Assembly: GCA_964346535.1 (NCBI GenBank) | Contig: CAYFUN010000001.1 | Span: 124,001 to 188,000, forward strand | Direction of reading: 5' to 3' | Length of the DNA: 64,000 nucleotides | Source of the DNA: Neofamilia sp964346535 | GTDB taxonomy: Bacteria > Bacillota > Clostridia > Tissierellales > Peptoniphilaceae | Shown here: positions 35,020-43,321 of the stretch, piece after piece | Layout of the letters: the number at the start of each line of letters is the position of its first letter | Position numbering within the stretch: the first letter of the stretch is position 1 | Notes under the pieces: generated by a model | What the model saw: the letters and a program-made list of their open reading frames with translations, nothing else | Told to the model about the DNA's origin: nothing | Databases searched by the model: none | Made by a program: the position numbers and the translations under genes

Positions 35020-36006
35020 TTATAAAATATCATTGAAAATCGTTACATATCCAATTAATCCAAATAGGAAAATTAATCCTAGAGAATTAATAGCAATTCT
35101 AGCTTTTTCTGGTAATTTTTTACCAGCAATCCATTCTATTAAAGTTATAACAATTGTTCCTCCATCTAGGGCTGGAAAAGGAAATAGATTAAAGGCTCCT
35201 AGATTTGCACTAATCATACAAGCAAACATTAATACATTTATAAAGCCTTGTTCAGCAGATTCACCAATCATTCTTACAATACCAACAGGTCCACTAAGAC
35301 CCTCAATTTTCGCCCTTCCAGTGAGAAGTTGGCCCATAAAAATATAAACCTGCTTTATTATATCTTTGGTAAATTCAAAGCTTGCCCCTAGAGAACTAGT
35401 AAAATTTTTTTCTAGGGTTGGATATATACCTATTAAGTGATGGCCATTTTCTTCTTTAGTAGGAACTTGAAAAACTAACTCTTCCTTATCTCTTTGAACT
35501 TTAATTGTAACTTGACCCTTTTTTAAGCTATTAAGAGTTTGAGATATCTCAGGCCAGGTTTTTATTTCCTGATCATCAATATAAAGGATCTTATCTCCCG
35601 CTTCTAAACCAGCTGCTTGGGCAGTGGAATTTTCTACAAAAGAATCAATAGTTGTTGTTTGTTGGCCTAATGTAGAAAATACAACAACTCCTAGAACTAA
35701 AGCCAAAATAAAATTCATTACAGCTCCAGCAACTAGGACAGATATTTTCTTTAAAGGGTGGGCATTTGAAAAAGACCTCGGATCAACTGAATCATCTTCC
35801 TCTCCTTCTAAAGCTACATATCCACCAACAGGCAAAGCCCTAATAGCATACAGGGTTTCTTTGCCTTGTTTTTTGAAAATTGCTGGCCCCATGCCTATTG
35901 AAAACTCATTTACTTTAATATTGTTTAACTTTGCAACAATAAAATGTCCAAACTCATGGACCATTATTACAAGTAGAAAAACAAGTAATGCATATATTAT
36001 AGTCAT
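35020..36006 (-). CDS. rseP: Site-2 RIP metalloprotease RseP/RasP (M50B)
   Basis: Membrane-embedded zinc protease for regulated intramembrane proteolysis of anti-sigma factors and signal-peptide remnants. The 328 residues show HEFGHFIVAK in the first membrane helix (zinc site near residue 17), one PDZ domain (VENSTAQAAGLEAGDKILYID) and the NLFPFPALDGG motif that supplies the third zinc ligand. At least four membrane helices are visible. The ribosome site is GGAG before ATG 36006. Confidence 0.95.
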   Translation of the reverse strand: MTIIYALLVFLLVIMVHEFGHFIVAKLNNIKVNEFSIGMGPAIFKKQGKETLYAIRALPVGGYVALEGEEDDSVDPRSFSNAHPLKKISVLVAGAVMNFILALVLGVVVFSTLGQQTTTIDSFVENSTAQAAGLEAGDKILYIDDQEIKTWPEISQTLNSLKKGQVTIKVQRDKEELVFQVPTKEENGHHLIGIYPTLEKNFTSSLGASFEFTKDIIKQVYIFMGQLLTGRAKIEGLSGPVGIVRMIGESAEQGFINVLMFACMISANLGAFNLFPFPALDGGTIVITLIEWIAGKKLPEKARIAINSLGLIFLFGLIGYVTIFNDIL

Positions 36007-36015
36007 AAAAACTCC

Positions 36016-36789
36016 TTAAATTTTATATAAAAACCTAACTCCATGCATGACAATTGGAGCAACAAGTAAAACAGAATCAAATCTGTCAAGAACTCCACCA
36101 TGACCTGGTATAAGTTTCCCAAAATCTTTGATGCCAGTATCCCTTTTAATTCTTGAAGCTACTAAATCGCCAGCTTGGGCAAAAATTGATGCAAAAACTC
36201 CTACTATAATATCATAGCCTATAGAGGAAAAATTAAAGTAAGATAAATAAAGGATTGTCATAATACAAGTTCCTATTATTCCACCAATAGCTCCTTCAAT
36301 TGACTTATTAGGGCTTACATCTGGTATTAATTTATGCTTGCCTATAGTTACTCCAACTAGGTAAGCAAAAGTATCAGAAGAAAATGCCAATAAAAAAACT
36401 AAGCCAATAAAAATTGGATTTTCAATTAACACTAAAGAAGAAAATCCTAAAATTATATAAAGTGAAGAAAAAGCAAAGGCAGCTGTATTTAATACATGGT
36501 CTCTTTTAACCAATAAGTCAAATAAAGCAAGTAGTAAAATTGCGTAAAAAGTATAAGTGATTGTCTTTGTATAATATATTTCTAAAAATGAAAATACACT
36601 TATTATAACTCCAAAACTTTTTCTAATGTTAATATCAATATTTTTAAAGGCCTTTGATATTTCTAAAAATGCAATTATAGATAAAAGTAAGGCAAATAAA
36701 TTTATCCAAATTCCATTGAAATATAAAATTACAATTAATAAAATTACCCCTACAATTCCAGACATTAGTCTTACTGCAAACTCAGACAA
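36016..36789 (-). CDS. cdsA: Phosphatidate cytidylyltransferase CdsA
   Basis: Makes CDP-diacylglycerol from phosphatidate and CTP. The 257-residue membrane protein has about seven hydrophobic helices. The C-terminal family signature is evident: SRIKRDTGIKDFGKLIPGHGGVLDRFDS. The start is TTG 36789 behind GGAGG. It is three bases from uppS and nine bases from rseP, leaving no room for the dxr normally found between cdsA and rseP. Confidence 0.95.
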   Translation of the reverse strand: MSEFAVRLMSGIVGVILLIVILYFNGIWINLFALLLSIIAFLEISKAFKNIDINIRKSFGVIISVFSFLEIYYTKTITYTFYAILLLALFDLLVKRDHVLNTAAFAFSSLYIILGFSSLVLIENPIFIGLVFLLAFSSDTFAYLVGVTIGKHKLIPDVSPNKSIEGAIGGIIGTCIMTILYLSYFNFSSIGYDIIVGVFASIFAQAGDLVASRIKRDTGIKDFGKLIPGHGGVLDRFDSVLLVAPIVMHGVRFLYKI

Positions 36790-36791
36790 TT

Positions 36792-37562
36792 TTATAATCC
36801 TCCAAATCTTCTATTTCTATTTTGAAATTCATAAATGGCCTTATACAACTCGTTAGCTGTAAAATCTGGCCACAAAACATTTGAAAAGTATAGTTCAGCA
36901 TAGGCTGCTTGAAATAATAAAAAGTTACTTAGCCTTAATTCACCACTTGGTCTGATCATTAAGTCAACATTGTAATACTTTTCAGAGTATAAATGTTTAG
37001 AAAAATCTTCAACAGTTAAAGAGTCAATATCTTCCTCAGAAGAATTTTTATACTCTTTTATCATTTCTTTGCAGGCATCTAATATTTCTATTTGAGAGCC
37101 ATAGTTTAGACAAATATTGAGGATCATACCTGTATTATTTTCTGTTTTATTAATGGCATAATCAAGTTTTTCTTTTACATTTTTTGGAAGTTCATCCCTA
37201 TGGCCTAAAACTTTTAAAACAACATTATTTGCGGCAAGCTCATCGATATATTTGTCAATAAAGGCAACAATTAAAAACATTATCTTGTTTACTTCCTCTA
37301 AGGGTCTCTTCCAATTCTCTGTTGAGAAAGCAAATAAAGATAAAACTTTAATACCTAGATCAGATGATGCTCTAACTATATCTACAACTCTATTGGCGCC
37401 TTCCTTATGACCAAAGCTTCTATTTAATTTTCTATTTTTTGCCCACCTACCATTGCCATCCATAATAATGGCAATATGCTTAGGGAGCTTTTCCTGATTT
37501 ATTAAGTCTAAATAATTTTTTTCCATAATAAAATTATAAGCCATAAGCATAAAAATATCCAT
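36792..37562 (-). CDS. uppS: Isoprenyl transferase UppS (undecaprenyl diphosphate synthase)
   Basis: Cis-prenyltransferase providing the C55 lipid carrier for peptidoglycan. It carries HIAIIMDGNGRWAK with the catalytic Asp, GHKEGANRV, LSLFAFSTENWKRP and DLMIRPSGELRLSNFLLFQ. ATG 37562 has AGGGGG six bases upstream and is preferred (256 residues), although an internal ATG 12 codons later gives a more typical N-terminus. A hairpin overlaps this ribosome site. Confidence 0.95.
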   Translation of the reverse strand: MDIFMLMAYNFIMEKNYLDLINQEKLPKHIAIIMDGNGRWAKNRKLNRSFGHKEGANRVVDIVRASSDLGIKVLSLFAFSTENWKRPLEEVNKIMFLIVAFIDKYIDELAANNVVLKVLGHRDELPKNVKEKLDYAINKTENNTGMILNICLNYGSQIEILDACKEMIKEYKNSSEEDIDSLTVEDFSKHLYSEKYYNVDLMIRPSGELRLSNFLLFQAAYAELYFSNVLWPDFTANELYKAIYEFQNRNRRFGGL

Positions 37563-37569
37563 TAAAATC

Positions 37570-37596
37570 CCCCTGGAATTTATAAGTATCCAGAGG
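37570..37596 (-). promoter_or_regulatory. Hairpin overlapping the uppS Shine-Dalgarno
   Basis: Minus-strand stem CCTCTGGA (37596-37589) with TCCAGGGG (37577-37570), eight pairs with one wobble and an 11-nt loop. The 3' arm contains most of the AGGGGG ribosome site of uppS. Only four Ts follow, so it is a poor terminator. Confidence 0.6.
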
Positions 37597-37610
37597 AAAA
37601 TTACTACATA

Positions 37611-38156
37611 TTATTTACTAATTAATTCAACGTGTTTTATAAATGCCTTAACTGCCTTATCAATAAAATCCTTAGTATCAGCAGAAATGTTTCCCTGTGC
37701 ATCAAAAGAATCTTGAATATTACTTAAATAAACTTCTGGCCTTTGCAATGGCATAATATTTACATTTACAAAGTTTTGTCTTAGAGCAAGATTTCCAGCA
37801 ATTCCTCCATAACCACCAATAGACGCTGAGAAAACTGCAACTGGTTTTTTAGACCAAATATTTCCATCTGGACTTTTTGATCCAATGTCAATAATATTTT
37901 TAATAGCTGGTGCAAAACTTCTATTATATTCTGGTGTAAAGAATATAAAACCATCGTAATTTTTAATTGCAGATCTTATTTCTTTATATTCTGCTATTTC
38001 ATTTTCTCCATCTAAGTCTTCGTTATAAAATGGTATGTGTCCAATTTCTACAAAGTCTACCTGAATATTTTCAGGAAATAAAGTTTTAGCAACTTCAGCT
38101 ACCTTCCTGTTCCAAGATTCTTTTCTAAGTGAACCTACTATTAATCCTATTTTCAT
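37611..38156 (-). CDS. NAD(P)H-dependent FMN reductase family protein
   Basis: A 181-residue flavodoxin-like reductase. IGLIVGSLRKESWNRKVA is the FMN-phosphate loop; FFTPEYNRSFAPAIKNIID and the FSASIGGYGGIAGNLALR segment are typical of the NADPH:FMN/quinone/azo-reductase family. The physiological acceptor is unknown. ATG 38156 with a GGAG site is preferred to the upstream ATG. It interrupts the usual frr-uppS adjacency and is flanked by the frr terminator and the uppS hairpin, so it may be its own unit. Confidence 0.88.
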   Translation of the reverse strand: MKIGLIVGSLRKESWNRKVAEVAKTLFPENIQVDFVEIGHIPFYNEDLDGENEIAEYKEIRSAIKNYDGFIFFTPEYNRSFAPAIKNIIDIGSKSPDGNIWSKKPVAVFSASIGGYGGIAGNLALRQNFVNVNIMPLQRPEVYLSNIQDSFDAQGNISADTKDFIDKAVKAFIKHVELISK

Positions 38157-38243
38157 AAAAATCTCCTCGCTTTTTTTAATTTTCAATTATCTTCTTTTAA
38201 AATATTACCCTATTAGTCTTCTTTTTAAAAATTTTTATAAAAA

Positions 38244-38273
38244 GAAAAAAATAAGGCTAAAACTAGCCTTATT
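38244..38273 (-). terminator. Terminator of rpsB-tsf-pyrH-frr
   Basis: Minus-strand stem AATAAGGCTA/TAGCCTTATT with a four-base loop, followed by a T-run, about 40 bp after frr. Confidence 0.9.
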
Positions 38274-38311
38274 TTCATAGAATTTTACATTGAAAAGATT
38301 ATAGATATCTA

Positions 38312-38866
38312 TTAGATCTCCATTATTTCTTCTTCTTTATTTTTAGTGATCTTATCTATTTCTTCAATATATTTATCAGTAAGTTTTTGAATCTCGTCTT
38401 CTATTGTTCTTTTTTCATCTTCAGAGATGTCTCCTGATTTTTCATCTTTTTTAACTTGGTCCATGGCATCTCTTCTAATGTTTCTAATAGCAACCTTTGT
38501 GTTTTCACCCATACCACTTACTTGTTTTGTTAAATCTTTTCTTCTTTCAGTAGTAAGTGCTGGAATCGTAAGTCTAATAATTTTTCCATCATTAGATGGG
38601 TTTAGACCAATATCTGCTTTAATAATAGCTTTTTCAATTTCATCTAAAACACTTGCATCCCAAGGTTGAATTGCAATTAATCTAGCCTCAGGAACAGATA
38701 TCCCCGCTACTTGATTTAAAGGTGTTTGTTGACCATAATAATCAACAGTAATCTTATCTAAAATTGCAGGATTAGCCCTGCCAGCCCTTACTGTTTTTAA
38801 GTCATCAACATAAACAGCAATTGAAGTCTTCATTTTTTCTTCATAAGGTTGTAAAAAAGCCTTCAT
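38312..38866 (-). CDS. frr: Ribosome recycling factor
   Basis: Splits post-termination ribosomes together with EF-G. The 184 residues show LKTVRAGRANPAILDKITVDYYG, AIQPWDASVLDEIEKAI and LTTERRKDL, all RRF signatures, with a long helical C-terminus. It lies two bases from pyrH in the conserved rpsB-tsf-pyrH-frr operon and precedes a terminator. Confidence 0.97.
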   Translation of the reverse strand: MKAFLQPYEEKMKTSIAVYVDDLKTVRAGRANPAILDKITVDYYGQQTPLNQVAGISVPEARLIAIQPWDASVLDEIEKAIIKADIGLNPSNDGKIIRLTIPALTTERRKDLTKQVSGMGENTKVAIRNIRRDAMDQVKKDEKSGDISEDEKRTIEDEIQKLTDKYIEEIDKITKNKEEEIMEI

Positions 38867-38868
38867 AA

Positions 38869-39585
38869 TTAGTCTCCTTTTCTGACAATAGTTCCTATAT
38901 CTTTTCCTACAACTACATCAAAAATATTTTTAGGATCATCAATTCCAAATACAATTAAAGGAATATCATTATCCATACATAAGGATGTTGCTGTAGCATC
39001 CATTATCTTTAAATTTTGATTTAAAATTTCTCTATAAGATAATTGGTCATATTTTTTTGAGTCTGGATTTTTATTTGGATCAGATGTATAAATTCCATCT
39101 GTTCCTTTTTTTGCAAGCAGGATTACATCTGCGTCTATTTCAGCAGCTCTTAATGCAGCAGTAGTATCTGTTGAGAAGAATGGATTTCCTGATCCTGCTG
39201 CAAAGATGACAACCCTTTTCTTTTCAAGGTGTCTAATTGCTCTTCTTCTAATATAAGGTTCTGCAACTGCTCTCATTTCTATGGCAGTTTGAACTCTAGT
39301 AACAACTCCATTACTTTCAAGAGCGTCTTGTAGAGATATGGCATTCATTACTGTTCCTAACATTCCAACATAATCAGATGCAGCTCTGTCGTTAAGCTTT
39401 GCATCTCTTCCTCTCCAGAAGTTTCCACCACCAACAACAATTGCAACCTCTACACCAAGGTCTATAATCTTTTTAATTTCCTTAGCCATAGTATCCATGG
39501 TATCCATGTCGATACCCATTTGTTTATTTCCAGCTAAGGCTTCGCCACTTAATTTTAGAACAACTCTTTTAAAAACAGGTCTCAT
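38869..39585 (-). CDS. pyrH: UMP kinase PyrH
   Basis: Phosphorylates UMP to UDP; hexameric amino-acid-kinase fold. The 238 residues show VVLKLSGEALAG at the N-terminus, VVGGGNFWRGRDA, the DYVGMLGTVMNAI region and AGSGNPFFSTDTTAALRA. It sits between tsf and frr. Confidence 0.97.
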   Translation of the reverse strand: MRPVFKRVVLKLSGEALAGNKQMGIDMDTMDTMAKEIKKIIDLGVEVAIVVGGGNFWRGRDAKLNDRAASDYVGMLGTVMNAISLQDALESNGVVTRVQTAIEMRAVAEPYIRRRAIRHLEKKRVVIFAAGSGNPFFSTDTTAALRAAEIDADVILLAKKGTDGIYTSDPNKNPDSKKYDQLSYREILNQNLKIMDATATSLCMDNDIPLIVFGIDDPKNIFDVVVGKDIGTIVRKGD

Positions 39586-39599
39586 AATTAAATACCTAA

Positions 39600-40247
39600 C
39601 TAATTACCTATTTGTTTTGCTACTTCTTCTGCGAAATCCTCATTTCTCTTTTCTAGACCTTCACCTAGTTCATATCTAGTGAATCTTCTGATTCTAATGT
39701 TTTCACCAATTTTTGCTGCAAGATCTGTTAGTAATTCATTAATTGTCTTGTCTCCATCTTTAATGAATTTTTGATCCATTAAGCAAATTTCTTCGTAAAA
39801 TTTATCAAGTCTTCCTTCAACCATTTTTTCAACAATGTGTTCTGGTTTTCCTTCATTTAAAGCTTGAGTTTTTAGAACTTCTTTTTCATGTTCTACTTCA
39901 TCTGCTGGAACTTCTTCTCTTGAAAGATATTTTGGGTTTGCTGCAGCAATTTGCATAGCTATGTCTTTGCAGAATGCTTTAAAGTCATCATTTTTTGCTA
40001 CAAAGTCTGTTTCTGAATTTACTTCAACAATTACACCTATTCTTCCACCATGAACATAGCTTTCAATAATTCCTTCTGAAGCAATTCTATCAGCTTTTTT
40101 AGCTACACTTGCTACACCTTTTTCTCTTAACCAATCAATTGCTTTTTCAAGGTCTCCATTATTTTCTTGTAGTGCTTTTTTACAATCCATCATACCAGCA
40201 CCAGTTTTTTCTCTAAGTTCTTTTACTAAAGCAGCAGTAATTTGCAT
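39600..40247 (-). CDS. tsf: Elongation factor Ts
   Basis: Nucleotide exchange factor for EF-Tu. It begins with the UBA-like domain (LVKELREKTGAGMMDCKKALQENNGD), followed by the TDFVAKNDDF core motif. At 215 residues it is the short form with a reduced dimerisation region, compared with ~280-290 in E. coli. It follows rpsB with a hairpin in the gap. Confidence 0.96.
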   Translation of the reverse strand: MQITAALVKELREKTGAGMMDCKKALQENNGDLEKAIDWLREKGVASVAKKADRIASEGIIESYVHGGRIGVIVEVNSETDFVAKNDDFKAFCKDIAMQIAAANPKYLSREEVPADEVEHEKEVLKTQALNEGKPEHIVEKMVEGRLDKFYEEICLMDQKFIKDGDKTINELLTDLAAKIGENIRIRRFTRYELGEGLEKRNEDFAEEVAKQIGN

Positions 40248-40273
40248 AATTTTTCCTCCTTTTAACTATAAAA

Positions 40274-40300
40274 TAAGAGTCCTTAATTAAGAACTCTCTT
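40274..40300 (-). terminator. Attenuator-like hairpin between rpsB and tsf
   Basis: An imperfect inverted repeat (AGAGAGTTCTTAA with TTAAGGACTCTT, minus strand) followed by ATTTTAT. The weak U-tract suggests partial termination or an mRNA end, reducing tsf relative to rpsB. Confidence 0.4.
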
Positions 40301-40308
40301 TTAATTAT

Positions 40309-41091
40309 TTATTGAGCATCCTCTTCAGATTCTTCTTCAGAAATAACAACTTCTTCTACAACAACTTCTTCAGCTGTTTCTTCTTCTGCTTCGTCGTCAA
40401 AGTTAATTTCTCCGTCTTTTCCTTCGATAACAGCATCAGCTATAGTTTTTGTAATAAGTTTTACAGCTCTTATAGCATCATCGTTTCCAGGAATTGGATA
40501 ATCTATTTCATCTGGGTCACAGTTTGTATCAAGAATTGCAATAGTAGGTATTCCTAAAATTTGCGCTTCTTTAACAGCTATTGCTTCTTTTTTAGGGTCA
40601 ACAATATATAGAACATCTGGAATTCTTTCCATATCTTTTATTCCGCCTAAGAATTTTTCTAGCTTGTCTCTTTCAGCAAGCATTTTTAAAACTTCTTTCT
40701 TAGGGAATAAGTTAATGCTTCCATCAGCTTCCATGCGATTTAATTCGTGTAGTCTGTCTATTCTCTTCTTAATAGTTTCGAAGTTAGTTAAAAGACCACC
40801 TAACCATCTTTGGTTAATGTAGTGCATTCCACATCTTTTAGCTTCGCTTTCAATAGACTCTTGAGCTTGTTTTTTTGTACCAACAAATAAAACTTCTCCA
40901 CCTTGAGCTACAACTTCTCTCATAAAAGCATAAGCTTTTTCAATTTCTACAACTGTTTTTTGTAAATCTATAATATAGATTCCATTTCTTTCGGTAAAAA
41001 TGTACCTTGACATTTTTGGGTTCCATCTTCTAGTTTGATGGCCAAAGTGTACACCTGCTTCAAGCAGGGATTTCATTGATATTACTGACAT
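40309..41091 (-). CDS. rpsB: 30S ribosomal protein S2
   Basis: The 260-residue S2 protein. It has SLLEAGVHFGHQTRRWNPKM, TKKQAQESIESEAKRCGM, RWLGGLLTNFETIKKR and the PDVLYIVDPKKE and GIPTIAILDTNCDPDEIDYPIPGNDDA signatures. A strongly acidic C-terminal tail of about 30 residues follows the globular domain. The leader contains a candidate regulatory fold. Confidence 0.97.
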   Translation of the reverse strand: MSVISMKSLLEAGVHFGHQTRRWNPKMSRYIFTERNGIYIIDLQKTVVEIEKAYAFMREVVAQGGEVLFVGTKKQAQESIESEAKRCGMHYINQRWLGGLLTNFETIKKRIDRLHELNRMEADGSINLFPKKEVLKMLAERDKLEKFLGGIKDMERIPDVLYIVDPKKEAIAVKEAQILGIPTIAILDTNCDPDEIDYPIPGNDDAIRAVKLITKTIADAVIEGKDGEINFDDEAEEETAEEVVVEEVVISEEESEEDAQ

Positions 41092-41112
41092 AAGTCCTCC
41101 TGTTTTTTTCTT

Positions 41113-41169
41113 CCATAAATATCAACTGTTTAGGGACCAAATAGGCAACTCCTAAGACATCAATTTATG
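41113..41169 (-). ncRNA. Candidate S2-responsive leader structure of rpsB
   Basis: On the minus strand CATAAAT (41169-41163) pairs with ATTTATG (41119-41113), enclosing TTAGG/CCTAA and an inner GCC/GGT stem. It starts close to the predicted transcription start and ends before the AGGAGG ribosome site. Ribosomal-protein leaders of this size often bind their product; this one is not matched to a known family here. Confidence 0.4.
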
Positions 41170-41185
41170 TGTTTTTTCAAAAATT

Positions 41186-41214
41186 ATTATAGCATATATT
41201 TATATGCACTTCAA
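41186..41214 (-). promoter_or_regulatory. rpsB promoter
   Basis: TTGAAG (41214-41209), 17-bp spacer, TATAAT (41191-41186) with a TGC extension. The spacer holds a near-perfect GCATATA/TATATGC palindrome. It lies just after rplS. Confidence 0.8.
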
Positions 41215-41224
41215 TTTAAATAAT

Positions 41225-41572
41225 TTAAAAAGATTTCTTTTCTTTAACTCTAGCGCTCTTACCTACTCTATCTCTTAGGTAATAGAGTTTTGCTCTTCTA
41301 ACTTTACCGCTTCTTACTTTATCAATACCAGCAATTCTTGGTGAGTGTAGTTGGAAAGTTCTTTCTACTCCAACACCATAAGATATTCTTCTTACTGTAA
41401 AAGTAGTTTTAATACCTGTGTTTTGTATTTTTATTACAATACCTTCAAAGGTTTGAATTCTTTCTCTGGAGCCTTCAACTATTCTATAGTGAACTTTAAT
41501 TGTGTCCCCAACATTAAATTCAGGTAATTCTTTTTTTAATTGCTCTTCTTCAAGCATTTTTATTATATCCAT
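41225..41572 (-). CDS. rplS: 50S ribosomal protein L19
   Basis: The 115-residue interface protein. It has the family pattern FNVGDTIKVHYRIVEGSRERIQ, FEGIVI, FTVRRISYGVGVERTFQLHSP and KVRRAKLYYLRD. It is the last gene of the ylxM-ffh-rpsP-khpA-rimM-trmD-rplS operon. I see no clear terminator before the rpsB promoter. Confidence 0.97.
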   Translation of the reverse strand: MDIIKMLEEEQLKKELPEFNVGDTIKVHYRIVEGSRERIQTFEGIVIKIQNTGIKTTFTVRRISYGVGVERTFQLHSPRIAGIDKVRSGKVRRAKLYYLRDRVGKSARVKEKKSF

Positions 41573-41587
41573 TAGTAACCTCCTAAT

Positions 41588-42265
41588 TTATTTTTTGTTT
41601 TTTAATAGATCTGGTCTATTTTCTAAAGTCCTCTGAAAAGAAGACTCTTTTCTATATTCTTCAATTTTTTTATGATTGCCAGATAATAAAACACTTGGAA
41701 CTTTCATTCCTCTAAATTCTTCTGGCCTAGTATATTGGTCATATTCTAATAGGTTATCTTCAAAACTTTCAATACCTGCTGACTGTTCATTTCCTAAAAC
41801 TCCAGGAATCATTCTTGATACAGAGTCAATAAGAACCATGGCTGCAAGTTCTCCACCTGTAAGAACATAGTCCCCTATAGAAATTTCTTGTTCTACATAG
41901 AGATCAATTATTCTTTGGTCTATGCCTTCATAGTGGCCACAAAGTAATATTAAATGTTCATAACTTGCAAGACTTTTTGATATTTTTGCTGTTAGCTTTT
42001 TTCCTCTGGGACTAAGATAAACTAAAAAAGAGTTTTCTGTCTTTACAGATTCAATACAATCTGCAAGTGGTTGAGGAGTCATTACCATACCTGGTCCTCC
42101 ACCATAAGAGTAGTCGTCTACTTTTTTGTGTTTGTTTTTAGAAAAATCTCTAATATTAATAGTATTAAGAGTAAATTTTTCTTCATCAATAGCCCTTTTT
42201 ATTATGCTATATTCTTTAATAGAATCTACAAATTCAGGAAAAAGTGTCAATACATCAATTCTCAT
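41588..42265 (-). CDS. trmD: tRNA (guanine37-N1)-methyltransferase TrmD
   Basis: SPOUT-fold methyltransferase that makes m1G37 and prevents frameshifting. The 225 residues show DVLTLFPEF at the start, DDYSYGGGPGMVM, LLCGHYEGIDQRI and the knot segment ISIGDYVLTGGELAAM, where SAM binds. The start overlaps the rimM end by 4 bp. Confidence 0.97.
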   Translation of the reverse strand: MRIDVLTLFPEFVDSIKEYSIIKRAIDEEKFTLNTINIRDFSKNKHKKVDDYSYGGGPGMVMTPQPLADCIESVKTENSFLVYLSPRGKKLTAKISKSLASYEHLILLCGHYEGIDQRIIDLYVEQEISIGDYVLTGGELAAMVLIDSVSRMIPGVLGNEQSAGIESFEDNLLEYDQYTRPEEFRGMKVPSVLLSGNHKKIEEYRKESSFQRTLENRPDLLKNKK

Positions 42266-42756
42266 TCAAACAGCCCTTTAATTGCTTTGATAATAATCTT
42301 TTTATTTGTTGTATCAATATTCAAAATAATATCTTTTACCGCTGGAATATCCCCGCTTTTTTCTGGACCTTCTACATGATAAACATCATTAGCTATACCA
42401 GTGTAAACTTCAGTTAGGTCTCCATAGTAAATCCCTTCTTCATCATAAACCTTACAACCGACTAAATCAGCTATATAGTATTTATCGTCTTCTAGGGCTT
42501 TTCTATCTTCATCCTTTATATATATTTCAGCATCTTTATACTTTAAGACTTGGTTTATATTATCAAATTCTTTAAAAGTTAATATTACTAGGTTCTTATA
42601 AGTAGAAACATTTTCTATATGAATAACTTCTTTGTCTTCACCAATATAAACTTCTTTGTATTCCCTAAATCTATTTATGTCATAGGTATAAGGATAAACT
42701 TTAAGTCCACCTTTTATTCCATGAGTGTTTGTTACAATTCCAACTAAAGTGAACAT
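42262..42756 (-). CDS. rimM: 16S rRNA processing protein RimM
   Basis: Assists 30S head assembly by binding S19. The 164 residues begin VGIVTNTHGIKGGLKV, the RimM signature, and end with a PRC-barrel domain (YIADLVGCKVYDEEG, IPAVKDIIL). It overlaps khpA by 13 bp and trmD by 4 bp, so translation is tightly coupled. Confidence 0.95.
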   Translation of the reverse strand: MFTLVGIVTNTHGIKGGLKVYPYTYDINRFREYKEVYIGEDKEVIHIENVSTYKNLVILTFKEFDNINQVLKYKDAEIYIKDEDRKALEDDKYYIADLVGCKVYDEEGIYYGDLTEVYTGIANDVYHVEGPEKSGDIPAVKDIILNIDTTNKKIIIKAIKGLFE

Positions 42757-42995
42757 TCATCTGTTTCCATTATTTTTAAATTATAATTAACACTTTCCTT
42801 AATGGAAATAGCCCTAAGAATATTTCTAATATTCTTTGCAACCTTTCCTCTTTTGCCTATGACTCTTCCTAGGTCTTCTTCTGCTACATACAGCTCTAAT
42901 TGTATTTCATAGTCACTTATTTTATTTTCTAAAACTTTAACCTCTTCAGGCTTAGTAACTATTGATTTTGCAATATATTCTACTAAATCCTTCAT
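42744..42995 (-). CDS. khpA: KH-domain RNA-binding protein KhpA (YlqC)
   Basis: An 83-residue single KH domain protein with the GxxG loop in DLGRVIGKRGKVAKNIRNIL. In Firmicutes KhpA pairs with KhpB/Jag in RNA binding and control of cell elongation. It lies between rpsP and rimM, its conserved position. Confidence 0.94.
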   Translation of the reverse strand: MKDLVEYIAKSIVTKPEEVKVLENKISDYEIQLELYVAEEDLGRVIGKRGKVAKNIRNILRAISIKESVNYNLKIMETDECSL

Positions 42996-43010
42996 CTAAA
43001 TCACATCAAT

Positions 43011-43307
43011 TTAAGCTTCTGCTTCTTCAGTCGTTTCAACTTCTGGCTTTATTTCTTCAGTTGAAGAATAAACACCGTGGTTGTTAAATAATCTGTTAAC
43101 AGTATCAGTTGGTTTAGCACCTTTAGAAATCCAGTCGTTAGCTTTTTCATTGTCAACCTTAAATGTAATTGGTTCAGTTAGTGGATTGTAAATTCCAATT
43201 TCTTCAATGAACTTTCCATCTCTAGGAGCTCTTGAATCTGCTACAACTATTCTGTAGAAAGGATTTTTTTTGCTTCCCATTCTTCTTAATCTTATTTTAA
43301 CTGCCAT
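43011..43307 (-). CDS. rpsP: 30S ribosomal protein S16
   Basis: The 98-residue S16 with the N-terminal signature VKIRLRRMGSKKNPFYRIVVADSR and GIYNPLTEP. An acidic Glu-rich tail of about 15 residues extends past the usual end, paralleling the acidic tail on S2 in this genome. The ribosome site is GGAGG before ATG 43307. Confidence 0.96.
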   Translation of the reverse strand: MAVKIRLRRMGSKKNPFYRIVVADSRAPRDGKFIEEIGIYNPLTEPITFKVDNEKANDWISKGAKPTDTVNRLFNNHGVYSSTEEIKPEVETTEEAEA

Positions 43308-43321
43308 CTTGCACCTCCAAA

